This document shows, piece by piece, positions 15,930-24,357 of a stretch of 37,301 nucleotides of DNA. Position numbers and translations under genes: made by a program. The notes beneath the pieces were generated by a model. That model was not told where the DNA came from. It saw only the letters and a program-made list of their open reading frames with translations, and ran no database searches. Origin of the DNA: Acidobacteriota bacterium (GTDB lineage Bacteria; Acidobacteriota; Aminicenantia; Aminicenantales; Aminicenantaceae). The stretch lies in NCBI GenBank assembly GCA_030669585.1, contig DAOVDI010000013.1:1-37301 (forward strand), given 5' to 3'. How positions within the stretch are numbered: position 1 is the stretch's first letter; every line of letters begins with the position of its first letter.

Positions 15930-16868
15930 TTATCTTAAAGTACGATTTAAGGCAATTGAACATAACCTAAGGGACACTCCACATTTCCAACAGAATATAA
16001 AGGTATCAGGATTTCTTTTAGAGGGGAGTGTAAATTCAAAATACCTAACACGTACTTTGATAACTTCTTCCAAGGCTTCAAAATCATCTTGCTCCCAGAA
16101 CAGTAAACGATTCTCTGATTTGAACCTCCCTATAAAGGATTCTGAGTAGACATTGCCCTTGGCTCCATCCTCAGAGTAGGAGATACGAACTTTATCTTTC
16201 ACAGCCACCTGGTACAACCACCGATGCCCAATATACACACCATCCTGATCATGATGAATGATGATGCCTTCAACTTTTTGGCCGAACCTTCTCAGCATGA
16301 ACTTCGCTTTTCCCCAGGCCTCAAGTGCCAAATCTGTATTTGCGCTCTCACCAAGTGCATGGCCTACAATGACTTTGCTGCAGTGATCAATAATCGGCAT
16401 CCAATGAGCCTTAGTCTTGCCCTTTTGGTAGCGGATCTCAGTAAAATCAGTATAGAGAACTTCAAAATCAGCAATTCTCTCAAGCGATTGTACAAGGTTA
16501 ATATTTGATCCAGCGTCTCGCAAAAGAACTCGTAGAGGATTCTTCTTGGGGTGCTTTATGCTCTTAAGGACGGAGAGATCCCAATATGAATGCAATCTCT
16601 CTATAACCTTATGATTTACATAAATTCCCCTGGTTCTCAGCTCTGCGGTTGTCCTACGGTATCCATACTCAGGATGGACTCTGGCTATATCAAATAACGG
16701 TTTCCTTAAAAAATGATATTTGTCTTTGTATTCGCGTCTTTTTTGAGCGTAGTACCAGGTATCCTTGGATAACCTCAATACCTTTAAGACTCTATTAAGA
16801 CCATATTGGTCTTTGAACTTCTTTACAAGTTCGACTTTCTCTTCTCGGGTGAACTCCCGGCTATAAAA
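15930..16868 (-). CDS. IS3-family transposase OrfB (DDE domain), -1 frame
   Basis: The rve-type integrase core of an IS3 transposase. The frame is open from the slippery site (first codon at 16868) without a stop; a TTG at 16778 is the only internal start in the early part. After an N-terminal segment (TREEKVELVKKFKDQYGLNR) come HPEYGYRRTTAELRTRGI, first acidic residue in YTDFTEIRYQKGK, second in IIHHDQDGVYIG, and the glutamate in SEDGAKGNVYSESFIGRFKS, so the DDE triad is present. The last ~35 residues (RYFEFTLPSKRNPDTFIF onward) do not look like the usual YYN-x-x-R-x-HSSLGY-x-x-P end. Another frame there reads SPLKEILIPLY, suggesting a 3' frameshift and a possibly damaged enzyme. Confidence 0.8.
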   Translation of the reverse strand, partial: FYSREFTREEKVELVKKFKDQYGLNRVLKVLRLSKDTWYYAQKRREYKDKYHFLRKPLFDIARVHPEYGYRRTTAELRTRGIYVNHKVIERLHSYWDLSVLKSIKHPKKNPLRVLLRDAGSNINLVQSLERIADFEVLYTDFTEIRYQKGKTKAHWMPIIDHCSKVIVGHALGESANTDLALEAWGKAKFMLRRFGQKVEGIIIHHDQDGVYIGHRWLYQVAVKDKVRISYSEDGAKGNVYSESFIGRFKSENRLLFWEQDDFEALEEVIKVRVRYFEFTLPSKRNPDTFIFCWKCGVSLRLCSIALNRTLR

Positions 16869-17137
16869 TTTTTTAGCAAAGCAATCTCCACCTCCTTATG
16901 ACCTATCAGTCGCTCAAGTTCTTGAATCTTCCTCTCATACTCATGGATCGTTGTCTTCTGACTAAAAAGTTCAGGACCTTTCTCCATAAACTCCTTTTTC
17001 CAGTGAGAGATGGTAATTGGATGAACACCATAAGCGCGAGCTATTTGTCCAATGGTTTTTGAACCTTTCAGAAATTCCAGGATCACTTGAAATTTGAACT
17101 TTGCTGTGTACCGCCTGCCGTGTTTAGACATCATCAT
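16823..17137 (-). CDS. IS3-family transposase OrfA (HTH protein)
   Basis: A 104-residue OrfA with a helix-turn-helix (FKFQVILEFLKGSKTIGQIA then YGVHPITISHWKKEFMEKG) and a leucine-zipper-like tail (ELERLIGHKEVEIALLKNFI). It binds the IS ends and, through -1 frameshifting, forms the N-terminus of the OrfAB transposase. AAGGAGG sits 3 nt before the first of three consecutive in-frame codons (ATG ATG ATG), so translation probably begins at the second or third. Its 3' end overlaps the orfB frame by about 45 nt. Confidence 0.85.
   Translation of the reverse strand: MMMSKHGRRYTAKFKFQVILEFLKGSKTIGQIARAYGVHPITISHWKKEFMEKGPELFSQKTTIHEYERKIQELERLIGHKEVEIALLKNFIAGSSPEKRKSNL
16868..16874 (-). promoter_or_regulatory. 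Programmed -1 frameshift slippery heptamer of the IS3 element
   Basis: On the minus strand the orfA codons CTA AAA AAT TTT contain A AAA AAT, a canonical X XXY YYZ heptamer. Sliding back one base joins orfA (EIALLK) exactly to the open orfB frame (KFYSREFTREEK). A6-type slippery sites are known to drive OrfAB synthesis in this family. I did not confirm a downstream stimulatory structure. Confidence 0.7.
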
Positions 17138-17235
17138 AAACCTCCTTACGAAGGGCTCTTATCCTCGCTGATGATGCCTATTATGTCACGAAAATCTTAG
17201 TACTATGGGTGGTCTTAATTTGGGGGGGCAGCTGC

Positions 17236-18522
17236 TCACTGGTTAAAATCTAATGCCGGCTGCCTGTCCCGTATAACGATCTGACCATTCTTTATGACAT
17301 GTTTGACAGGGTTAATCCCTAGGTGGTAAACCAGGTAAAGATAATTAGGTGAATCACACAGGATCAGATCCATCTTTTTCCCTATTTCCAGGGATCCGAC
17401 TTCTTTATCTATTCCCGCGGCATAAGCGGCATTGGCTGTAGCTGCGTTTATACTTTCCTCTATCCCCATCCCGAGAGTGTAGACAGCTAATTGCATGATA
17501 AAGTGCATGGATTCTGTCATGGAACTGCCAGGATTGAAATCTGTTGCCAATGCAACTATGGCTCCTTTGTTTATTAACGCACGGGCAGGAGCTTTTTTCT
17601 CCTGCATTAGGAAAAAGGGGACAGCAGGGAGGAACGTTGCAGCTGTATTGCTCTGTGAAAGCGCCTGAATGCCTTCTTCTGAAAGAGCCATCAGGTGATC
17701 CGCAGAAATTGCCCCTTCTTCTGCTGCCATCTGGGCACCGCCCAGAGCAGAGAACTCATCGGCATGGATCTTGATCTGAAATCCAAGGTCTTTAGCTGCC
17801 CTGACCATGCGCCTTGTTTCCGGGACGGAATAGACTCCCTCCTCGCAAAAAACATCAAAAAAAACAGCCAGCTTTTTGTTTCTTACTTCAGGGAGGATAG
17901 AGTCGATCAAAAGGTCGATGTAGGCGTCCTTATTCGATCGATATTCCGGAGGCACCTCATGAGCGCCCATAAATGTAGGAATAATATCGATCGGATGTTG
18001 GATATTGGCTTCCCGGATTGCCTCGAGCTGTTTTATTTCGTCCTTGCGGTTCAGGCCGTAGCCGCTTTTAGCCTCGACCGTGGTTGTGCCATGAAGTAAC
18101 ATGGAGTCAAGCCGTGACAAACAAAGGAATACAAGTTCTTCCCGGCTGGCACGCCGGGTTGCTTTGACTGAAGTTTGGATCCCCATACCTTTTTCGGCAA
18201 GCTGCTGATAAGAATATCCCTGGAGGCGGAGGGAAAATTCCTCTTCGCGCCCGCCGGCAAAGGGCAGATGGGTATGGGGATCCACGAAACCTGGGAGGAC
18301 AGTCAGGCCTTTTGCATCTATAATCTCTCCTTCATTTGTAAGGGAAAATTCCTTTTGAAAATTTTTATAATGCCCGATAAAGACAATAGCGCCTTTTAAA
18401 GAAGCGATACATCCATTTTTAATGATCCCAACGTCCTTCAGAGCTTTACTCCTTTTGGGGATTGTCCCCTGACAGGTTAGGAGCTGGTTGCAGTTCAGGA
18501 CAACCAGGTCAGCGTACTTCAT
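17236..18522 (-). CDS. hutI: Imidazolonepropionase HutI
   Basis: A 428-residue amidohydrolase, the third enzyme of histidine degradation: 4-imidazolone-5-propionate + water to N-formimino-L-glutamate. Seen: [20 protein letters not shown] (metal-binding HTH plus the HutI-specific GGREEEF-x-x-R), the [16 protein letters not shown] segment, the second metal site in [29 protein letters not shown], and [11 protein letters not shown] with the catalytic aspartate. The length is standard. The ATG lies 14 bp inside the end of ftsZ, with AGGA about 9 nt upstream, so it is translated from the cell-division transcript. No other hut gene is in the window. A related cyclic amidohydrolase substrate cannot be excluded, but the motifs fit HutI well. 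Confidence 0.9.
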   Translation of the reverse strand: MKYADLVVLNCNQLLTCQGTIPKRSKALKDVGIIKNGCIASLKGAIVFIGHYKNFQKEFSLTNEGEIIDAKGLTVLPGFVDPHTHLPFAGGREEEFSLRLQGYSYQQLAEKGMGIQTSVKATRRASREELVFLCLSRLDSMLLHGTTTVEAKSGYGLNRKDEIKQLEAIREANIQHPIDIIPTFMGAHEVPPEYRSNKDAYIDLLIDSILPEVRNKKLAVFFDVFCEEGVYSVPETRRMVRAAKDLGFQIKIHADEFSALGGAQMAAEEGAISADHLMALSEEGIQALSQSNTAATFLPAVPFFLMQEKKAPARALINKGAIVALATDFNPGSSMTESMHFIMQLAVYTLGMGIEESINAATANAAYAAGIDKEVGSLEIGKKMDLILCDSPNYLYLVYHLGINPVKHVIKNGQIVIRDRQPALDFNQ

Positions 18523-19756
18523 TAGGTGTTTTCCTGTAGGCGTTGTTTTTGTTTCTCAAAAAAGAGGGGGCATCATAAGGCTCCCATCGTTTTTCCCATT
18601 CTGGTTTAGCCATCATAACACCTTCTTGTCTTTTTGTGCCTTTTGATTCAAAAAGATAGGGGGGAGTGGGTTCTTTGGGCTGTGGTTGGGGAGCCATTGC
18701 ATGGGGAATACGCGGATCATGGATATCTTTAGCGGAAATGACAGCTTTCCCGGAAGAATCGTCAAATCCCGTGGCGATGACCGTGACTTTAACCATTTCT
18801 TTAATGCTTTCATCCAAAACGATTCCAAATATGATATTGGCTTCAGCGTGAGCAAGACTGTGCATAAGTTTTGATGCTTTGGAGACCTCGTGCATGGTGA
18901 TGTCTTTTCCGCCTGTTATGTTGATGAGCATACCTCGTGCGCCTTCGATCGTAGTGTCGATGAGCAGAGGACTGGAAATAGCTTTATGCGCTGCTTCAAC
19001 CGCTCTGTTTTCTCCGGATGCCATGCCGGTTCCCATGAATGCGTTTCCGGAACCTTTCATCATGCAGGTGACATCTTTCATGATGGATTTGACATCGGCG
19101 AAATCAAGATTGATAAAGCCTGCCTTGAGAATGAGGTCTGAGATGCCCTGAACAGCCTGACGGAGGACATCGTCAGCCATTTTGAAGGCTTCATGGATGG
19201 ATGTTTCCATGCTGATCGTTTCTAGTAGTCTTTCATTGGGAATGGCGATGACGGTATCTGCTGCTGCAATGATCTCTTCCAGGCCTGTCATGGCCTGGTT
19301 CATGCGGATTTTTCCTTCAAAATCAAAGGGCAGTGTGATAATAGCAATGGTCAGAATATTCTTTTCTGCTGCCAGGTTGGCTATGATGGGAGCAGCTCCG
19401 GTTCCGGTTCCGCCACCCAAGCCGGCAGTGAGAAAAAGCATATCTGTGTCTTCCAGTATTTCCAGCAGTTTTTCCGTATCTTCCATAGCGGCTTCTTTGC
19501 CGATATCCGGCTTGCCGCCAGAGCCCAGTCCTTTGGTCAAATTGTTGCCGATCTGGACCTTCCGGACGGCCCGGTTGGAATTGAGGGCCTGCAGATCGGT
19601 GTTCAGTGCGATAAACTCAACGCCTTCGATCCTTGCCTCGATCATTCGGTTGACAGCATTCCCGCCTCCGCCGCCGATACCGATAACCTTGATCTGGGCG
19701 CCTGAGTGTTCCTCCACAAGATGAAACTTTAAATTGTTTCTCATGACATTGGTCAT
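18509..19756 (-). CDS. ftsZ: FtsZ, tubulin-like division GTPase
   Basis: A 415-residue FtsZ that polymerises into the Z-ring. Motifs: [17 protein letters not shown] (nucleotide-binding loop 1), [14 protein letters not shown], tubulin signature [16 protein letters not shown], the T7 synergy loop region ([11 protein letters not shown]), and [15 protein letters not shown] in the C-terminal domain. The linker (~330-390) is proline-rich. The C-terminal conserved peptide for FtsA and membrane partners is YDAPSFLRN, and unusually about 15 more residues ([13 protein letters not shown]) follow it. GGAGG precedes ATG 19756. Its 3' end overlaps hutI by 14 nt. Confidence 0.97.
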   Translation of the reverse strand: MTNVMRNNLKFHLVEEHSGAQIKVIGIGGGGGNAVNRMIEARIEGVEFIALNTDLQALNSNRAVRKVQIGNNLTKGLGSGGKPDIGKEAAMEDTEKLLEILEDTDMLFLTAGLGGGTGTGAAPIIANLAAEKNILTIAIITLPFDFEGKIRMNQAMTGLEEIIAAADTVIAIPNERLLETISMETSIHEAFKMADDVLRQAVQGISDLILKAGFINLDFADVKSIMKDVTCMMKGSGNAFMGTGMASGENRAVEAAHKAISSPLLIDTTIEGARGMLINITGGKDITMHEVSKASKLMHSLAHAEANIIFGIVLDESIKEMVKVTVIATGFDDSSGKAVISAKDIHDPRIPHAMAPQPQPKEPTPPYLFESKGTKRQEGVMMAKPEWEKRWEPYDAPSFLRNKNNAYRKTPNEVR

Positions 19757-19765
19757 TTTGTCCTC

Positions 19766-20989
19766 CTATGCCTCTTTTATCCAATTTTTGAATTTATTCC
19801 AAAAACCTTCCCTGTATTTTGGGGGACCACCTTTTTCTTTCCAGTGCTCATGCCCGTAATGGATAAGACCGACGGTGGTTGCAAAGTCGGGGGTACTGAC
19901 CCTGTCGGACAGGCCTCCGACGCCACCGGGATCTCCCCGTCTGACAGGAAGATCAAAGATTTCTTCTGCCACTCCTTCCAGCCCGTCGAGCATGGCTGTG
20001 CCTCCGGTCAGTACGATGCCGGAATTGAGGGATTTTTCATATCCCATTCTATGGATGTCGTTATCAACAAGCTGAAAGATCTCTTCTGCTCGCGGGTGGA
20101 TGATATCTGCCAGCAAATGCCTGTTCAGGATGCGTGCTTTTTTCCCTCCACCCACGGATGGAACCTCGATGGTTTCCTGTTCATCCGTCATGGAGCCTGT
20201 GGCGCATCCGTATTTTTTTTTGATTTTTTCTGCATCAGGAATGGGGGTTCGCAGTCCGACAGCAATATCATTGGTGAAGTTGTCTCCACCAAGCGGGATA
20301 ATCGATGTGTACCAGAGGCTCGTGCGCTCAAATATGGCGACCTCGGTTGTTCCTCCACCGATATCGATCAACCCAACTCCTAGCTCCATTTCATCCGGTG
20401 TAAGAGTCGCCATGCTTGTGGCCCTCTGGTTGAGAATGATCTGCTCTATCTCTATACCTGCCCTGGTGATGCATGTCCTAAGGTTCTGGACCGAACAGAT
20501 GGCCCCTGTCACAATGTGCACATTAACCTCCAGTTTGATCCCGTTCATTCCCAGGGGATCTTCGATGCCGTCCTGGTCATCTACGATAAATTCCTGGGGG
20601 ATGATGTGGATTATCTCGCGGTCGGGAGGAATGGAAACTGCCTTAGACTGCTCGATAACACGACGTATGTCTTCACGGCTGACCTTCCTGTTTTTTCCGG
20701 AAACTGCGATGACACCCCGGCTGTTAAAACTCTTGATATGGGCGCCTGAGATGCCGACAAAGGCGGAATCGATCTCGACTCCTGCCATAAGCTCTGCTTC
20801 TTCCTGGGCCTTCTTTACAGCATCAACTGTTGCCTCAAGGTTGACGACCACGCCCTTCCTTAGTCCACGTGAAACCGAAGTCCCGATACCGATGATCTCG
20901 ATCTTATTATCTTCCGTGACTTCGCCTATTACTGCAGCCACTTTTTTTGATCCGATATCGAGCCCTACTATATATCCGTTTTTGGGCAT
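19766..20989 (-). CDS. ftsA: FtsA, actin-like division protein
   Basis: A 407-residue actin-fold ATPase that tethers FtsZ filaments to the membrane. The phosphate-1 loop is IVGLDIGSKKVAAVIGEV (residues ~7-24), the 1C (SHS2) subdomain runs about 85-165, and the second ATP motif is VGLIDIGGGTTEVAIF; GIVLTGGTAMLDGLEGV lies near the adenosine site. The C-terminal FWNKFKNWIKEA is an amphipathic membrane-targeting helix. The ATG shares one base with the ftsQ stop (TAATG), showing coupling. The length is as expected. Confidence 0.96.
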   Translation of the reverse strand: MPKNGYIVGLDIGSKKVAAVIGEVTEDNKIEIIGIGTSVSRGLRKGVVVNLEATVDAVKKAQEEAELMAGVEIDSAFVGISGAHIKSFNSRGVIAVSGKNRKVSREDIRRVIEQSKAVSIPPDREIIHIIPQEFIVDDQDGIEDPLGMNGIKLEVNVHIVTGAICSVQNLRTCITRAGIEIEQIILNQRATSMATLTPDEMELGVGLIDIGGGTTEVAIFERTSLWYTSIIPLGGDNFTNDIAVGLRTPIPDAEKIKKKYGCATGSMTDEQETIEVPSVGGGKKARILNRHLLADIIHPRAEEIFQLVDNDIHRMGYEKSLNSGIVLTGGTAMLDGLEGVAEEIFDLPVRRGDPGGVGGLSDRVSTPDFATTVGLIHYGHEHWKEKGGPPKYREGFWNKFKNWIKEA

Positions 20990-21867
20990 TATTCTACCCC
21001 TTTCAAGGATTTGGGAAGAGTGTTTCCACTTGTCCCGGATTGAGTTTTTAGATAGATCCTGTCCTGAAATCGAAGATCGACATATTCGATTGGGCCGTAT
21101 TGTAACAACCCGGCCTTGATATCCTTGAAGTAAAGCATTTTGTCTGTAAAATGCTTGTGATCAAGAAAATATTTTGTCATGGAATCTTTCAATTGAACGA
21201 TAATTTTATCTTCCCGGCTGAGATCAAGCACAGAAATTTGTTTTTTGAGTTTTTCTGTAATACCATCCATGCACGCCCATGCGGTTTTTAATTTTTCATC
21301 GTAATCATGATGGAAGAGGTCAGCATCAATTAAAAGAGGAAGGGTTCTGTTTTTATTTAAGGCAGCCTGCCTGATTCGGATTCCTTTTCTGTCGATCAGG
21401 TAGATCTTTTCCATTTGAATATAGGCTACAGGCGTCCTTTCCATGATTTCCACAAGAAGTGTTGCCGGGAATGATTTACGGATACGGGCATCATCGATAA
21501 AAGGTTGTTCTTTAAGTATTTTCTGAAGTTCTTTGACGTTCAGCAGAAAGAAATTGCCAAGGTTTGTCCGATTGAGTAATTGAAAAACTTTTTCCCGGAC
21601 CATGGTTTCACTGCACTCGACCCGTATTGTATGTATAGTCAGGCCATCCCAGGTAATAAGAAAAATGTATGTTTGTTGAACGATGAAAAATAGGACCCCT
21701 ATAAGAATGAACATGAACAGAATGTGTCCTGCCTTGATCTTCCGTTTCCGTTGCAGTTTTTTTGTCTTCATTTTGCTTTTTTTGCGCCTGTAACGCATCG
21801 TTTCAGCAGGAAATCCAGCTTTAGTAAAGTGGACAGCCGAATTCATATTGACAGCCATAGGGCTCAA
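20989..21867 (-). CDS. ftsQ: FtsQ/DivIB division protein
   Basis: A 292-residue bitopic protein linking the FtsL/FtsB complex to the septal synthase. A basic N-terminal cytoplasmic tail (KTKKLQRKRKIKAG) precedes one membrane segment (HILFMFILIGVLFFIVQQ, ~48-70). It is followed by a FtsQ-type POTRA domain (LTIHTIRVECSETMVREKVF; PFIDDARIRKSFPATLLVEI) and a FtsQ beta domain. TTG 21867 overlaps the murC stop as TTGA with GGAGG 3 nt upstream; an in-frame ATG at 21858 is an alternative with 12-nt spacing. It directly follows murC, with no murB or ddl between. Confidence 0.93.
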   Translation of the reverse strand: MSPMAVNMNSAVHFTKAGFPAETMRYRRKKSKMKTKKLQRKRKIKAGHILFMFILIGVLFFIVQQTYIFLITWDGLTIHTIRVECSETMVREKVFQLLNRTNLGNFFLLNVKELQKILKEQPFIDDARIRKSFPATLLVEIMERTPVAYIQMEKIYLIDRKGIRIRQAALNKNRTLPLLIDADLFHHDYDEKLKTAWACMDGITEKLKKQISVLDLSREDKIIVQLKDSMTKYFLDHKHFTDKMLYFKDIKAGLLQYGPIEYVDLRFQDRIYLKTQSGTSGNTLPKSLKGVE

Positions 21868-23249
21868 TTTCCTCCCAATTTTTGAATGATCTCAGGAATG
21901 ACTTTGCTGATATTCCCCGCTCCGAGAACTAAAATAATATCTTCAGGCAGGGATATATCAACTACACGGTCTGCTATTTTGTCCAAGTCTGGTTCATAGA
22001 TGACATTCTTATGACCGTACTGTCTGATCTCATTGCATAGCGCTTCTCCACTTACTCCCGGCCTGGGTTTTTCGCCTGCCGGATAAACTTCGCTTACAAT
22101 TAAAACATTGGCTTGATTGAATGCCGTTCCGAATTCTGTCATCAGCAGGGATAGACGTGAGTAACGGTGGGGCTGAAAAACAACCAGAGTTCTCCTCGAC
22201 CACCCCCGTTTTGCCGCATCCAGTGTGGTCCTGATCTCAGTCGGATGATGCGCATAATCCTCAATGATCATGATGTCATTTATTATCTTCTTTAGCTCGA
22301 ACCGTCGTCCGATGCCATCGTAAACTTCAAGAGCTTTTAAAATAACAGATGCTGGAATGTCCAGGTCCATGCCGACTGCGATCGCAGCCATGGCATTCTG
22401 AATGCTGTGAAGCCCGGGAACATTGAGATTCAGTTTTCCCAGCTTTTTTCCTTTCCAAAAGATGGTTGAAGTGCTGGAAAATTCATTGAATTCTGGATTA
22501 AGGGAATGTAGGTCGGCCTGGGTAGAAAATCCGTAAGTGATGATCCGGCGGTCGAGTTGGGGAATCATACTCTGGAGATTTGAGTCATCCAGGCAAAGCA
22601 CGACAGGGCAGAAAAAGGGGACTTTATTGGCAAAATTTACAAAAGTCTTTTTGATCTCATCAACCGTTTTATACTGGTCAAGATGTTCCTCATCGAGATT
22701 GGTCAGTACTGCTATAAAGGGCGAGAGATAAAGAAAGGAACGGTCGCTTTCATCGGCCTCTGCCACAATATAATCTCCTTTACCCAATTTTCCATGGGCG
22801 CCGATAGTATTCAGCCGCCCGCCCAGAATAATGGTCGGGTCAAATCCTGCTGTTTCGAGGACAGATGCGATCATGGATGTTGTGGAAGTTTTTCCGTGAG
22901 AACCTGCTACAGCAATACCGTATTTCATGCGCATCAGCTCGGCAAGCATTTCAGCTCTGGGAATAATAGGAATCTTTTTTCGCCTTGCTTCCATCACTTC
23001 TACATTGTCGTTTCCAACAGCAGAGGAGGTGACAACCACATCCGCTTCCTCTACATTATCTCTCCTGTGGCCGATGGATATCTGCGCTCCCAGGGCGGCG
23101 AGCCGTTTTGTGGCCTGATTAGCGCTGATATCCGATCCGGAAACTCGATACCCAAGGTTCACCAAAACTTCGGCGATCCCGTTCATTCCGGTTCCGCCGA
23201 TTCCGACCATGTGAATGTGTTTTAATCTTTTATTGACTCGTTTGACCAC
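21864..23249 (-). CDS. murC: MurC, UDP-N-acetylmuramate-L-alanine ligase
   Basis: Adds the first residue (L-Ala) to UDP-MurNAc in the cytoplasm. About 461 residues. Motifs: HMVGIGGTGMNGIAEVLVNL (UDP binding), P-loop VAGSHGKTSTTSMIASVLE, VAEADESDRSFLYLSP, VLTNLDEEHLDQYKT, IIEDYAHHPTEIRTTLDAAK and VVFQPHRYSR. GTG 23249 is preferred because GGAG is 8 nt upstream and it removes a 12-residue N-terminal extension. An in-frame ATG at 23285 would overlap murG by 56 nt. The C-terminus meets ftsQ in a TTGA overlap. Confidence 0.95.
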   Translation of the reverse strand: MVKRVNKRLKHIHMVGIGGTGMNGIAEVLVNLGYRVSGSDISANQATKRLAALGAQISIGHRRDNVEEADVVVTSSAVGNDNVEVMEARRKKIPIIPRAEMLAELMRMKYGIAVAGSHGKTSTTSMIASVLETAGFDPTIILGGRLNTIGAHGKLGKGDYIVAEADESDRSFLYLSPFIAVLTNLDEEHLDQYKTVDEIKKTFVNFANKVPFFCPVVLCLDDSNLQSMIPQLDRRIITYGFSTQADLHSLNPEFNEFSSTSTIFWKGKKLGKLNLNVPGLHSIQNAMAAIAVGMDLDIPASVILKALEVYDGIGRRFELKKIINDIMIIEDYAHHPTEIRTTLDAAKRGWSRRTLVVFQPHRYSRLSLLMTEFGTAFNQANVLIVSEVYPAGEKPRPGVSGEALCNEIRQYGHKNVIYEPDLDKIADRVVDISLPEDIILVLGAGNISKVIPEIIQKLGGN

Positions 23250-24357
23250 GTCGATCACTCCATGTTTTTTTTTGCATGAGCTCAAAGCAGAGGTCGGATA
23301 TTTTTTCTGCTGCTCCTGTTTTTCTCAGAATATTTAAATTCTTTTCCATTTGGTTGAGCCTTGTCTTGTTTTCCATAAAGTGGATGATCTTACCTGAAAA
23401 CAGTTCAGGTGTGAACTCCTGTTCTGTAATGATCTCCGCCCCTTGGATATTTTCCAGTTCTTTGGCGTTGTGCAGCTGATGGTTATCAGCAGCGCCTGAA
23501 AATGGTATAAGCAGTGAAGCCTTACGGCTTGCAATCAGTTCAGCAACAGTTGTGGCTCCTGCTCTGCTGATGACAAGATCAGCCTTTTGAAAATAGTCGG
23601 CCATATTAAAAAAGAAAGCTTTGACCATAACATTCCGGATTCCCTGCTTTATGTAAGCCTGTTTCACCCGCTCAAAGTCATATTCGCCGGTCTGGTGGTA
23701 AATGTTGAGGTTTTCGGATATTTGTTTCAGTGTAGGTAATGAATTAATGATCCCGTCATTCAAGAAACGGGATCCTTGGCTTCCGCCGAAAATCAGAAGA
23801 GTCAGCCGATTTGTCCTTTGTTTGGAGGAAAGAGAATAAAATTCGTCCTTGACGGGATTGCCGATGTAAATTCCCTTTTTCCGGAAATAAGGCAGTGAGC
23901 TTTCGAATGAGACCACGGCCTTCTTGACCCAGGGAATGAGCATGCGGTTGGTGAATCCGGGAATACTGTTTTGCTCAAGGATCAGAGTTGGGATACCCAT
24001 CCATGCTGAAATGATGAGGATCGGTCCGGAACTGTAGCCTCCTACACCGATGGACAGGGAGGGTTTTAACTTCAAAAGGATGGACATGGATTTCAGAAAA
24101 GCCGGAGGGAGGATAAACAGGGATTTGGCGATCTTGATTCCTTTTCCCTTCAGACCCTCGATATTCAGAGGGATAAAGTCAGCATGATAATGGTTCATGA
24201 TGGATTTTTCCAGTTTGCGGGTGCTCCCTACAAAAGTAATTTGAATGTCACTGTTTTTTTCCTTCAATTTTCTGCCTACTGCCAGAGCTGGGTGGATATG
24301 ACCGGCTGTGCCGCCTCCGCTGATAATAACTCTCTGTTTGCTCAAGGTTTTTCCCAC
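23230..24357 (-). CDS. murG: MurG, lipid II-forming GlcNAc transferase
   Basis: A 375-residue GT28 enzyme that adds GlcNAc to lipid I on the inner membrane face. Motifs: VIISGGGTAGHIHPALAVGR (G loop 1), IGVGGYSSGPILIISAWMGI, LILEQNSIPGFTNRML, second-domain LLIFGGSQGSRFLNDGI, ISRAGATTVAELIASRKASL and FSGAADNHQLHNAKELE. Its start overlaps the ftsW 3' end by 16 nt and its end overlaps murC. The length is standard. Confidence 0.96.
   Translation of the reverse strand: MGKTLSKQRVIISGGGTAGHIHPALAVGRKLKEKNSDIQITFVGSTRKLEKSIMNHYHADFIPLNIEGLKGKGIKIAKSLFILPPAFLKSMSILLKLKPSLSIGVGGYSSGPILIISAWMGIPTLILEQNSIPGFTNRMLIPWVKKAVVSFESSLPYFRKKGIYIGNPVKDEFYSLSSKQRTNRLTLLIFGGSQGSRFLNDGIINSLPTLKQISENLNIYHQTGEYDFERVKQAYIKQGIRNVMVKAFFFNMADYFQKADLVISRAGATTVAELIASRKASLLIPFSGAADNHQLHNAKELENIQGAEIITEQEFTPELFSGKIIHFMENKTRLNQMEKNLNILRKTGAAEKISDLCFELMQKKTWSDRRGQTSQ

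Larger units (their letters stand above)
15900..17230 (-). mobile_element. IS3-family insertion sequence
   Basis: Contains overlapping orfA and orfB of an IS3-family transposase on the minus strand, joined by a -1 slippery site. The orfA-proximal end is near 17230: read inward on the minus strand it starts TGCCCCCCCAAATTAAGACC, with the TG tip and CCCCAAA run common at IS3-family ends, and lies 6 bp past the hutI stop. The distal end is not clear. No matching inverted repeat is found near 15900, where only CCCTAAGTACTAGGGG (a near-palindrome) occurs, so this end may be truncated or diverged. No target duplication could be defined. Confidence 0.75.

Noticed and set aside
20100-21119. A 339-codon open frame antisense to ftsA and ftsQ
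   Set aside because: It is fully antisense to two well-conserved genes, lacks a recognisable family or ribosome-binding site, and is of a type common opposite genes with this codon bias.
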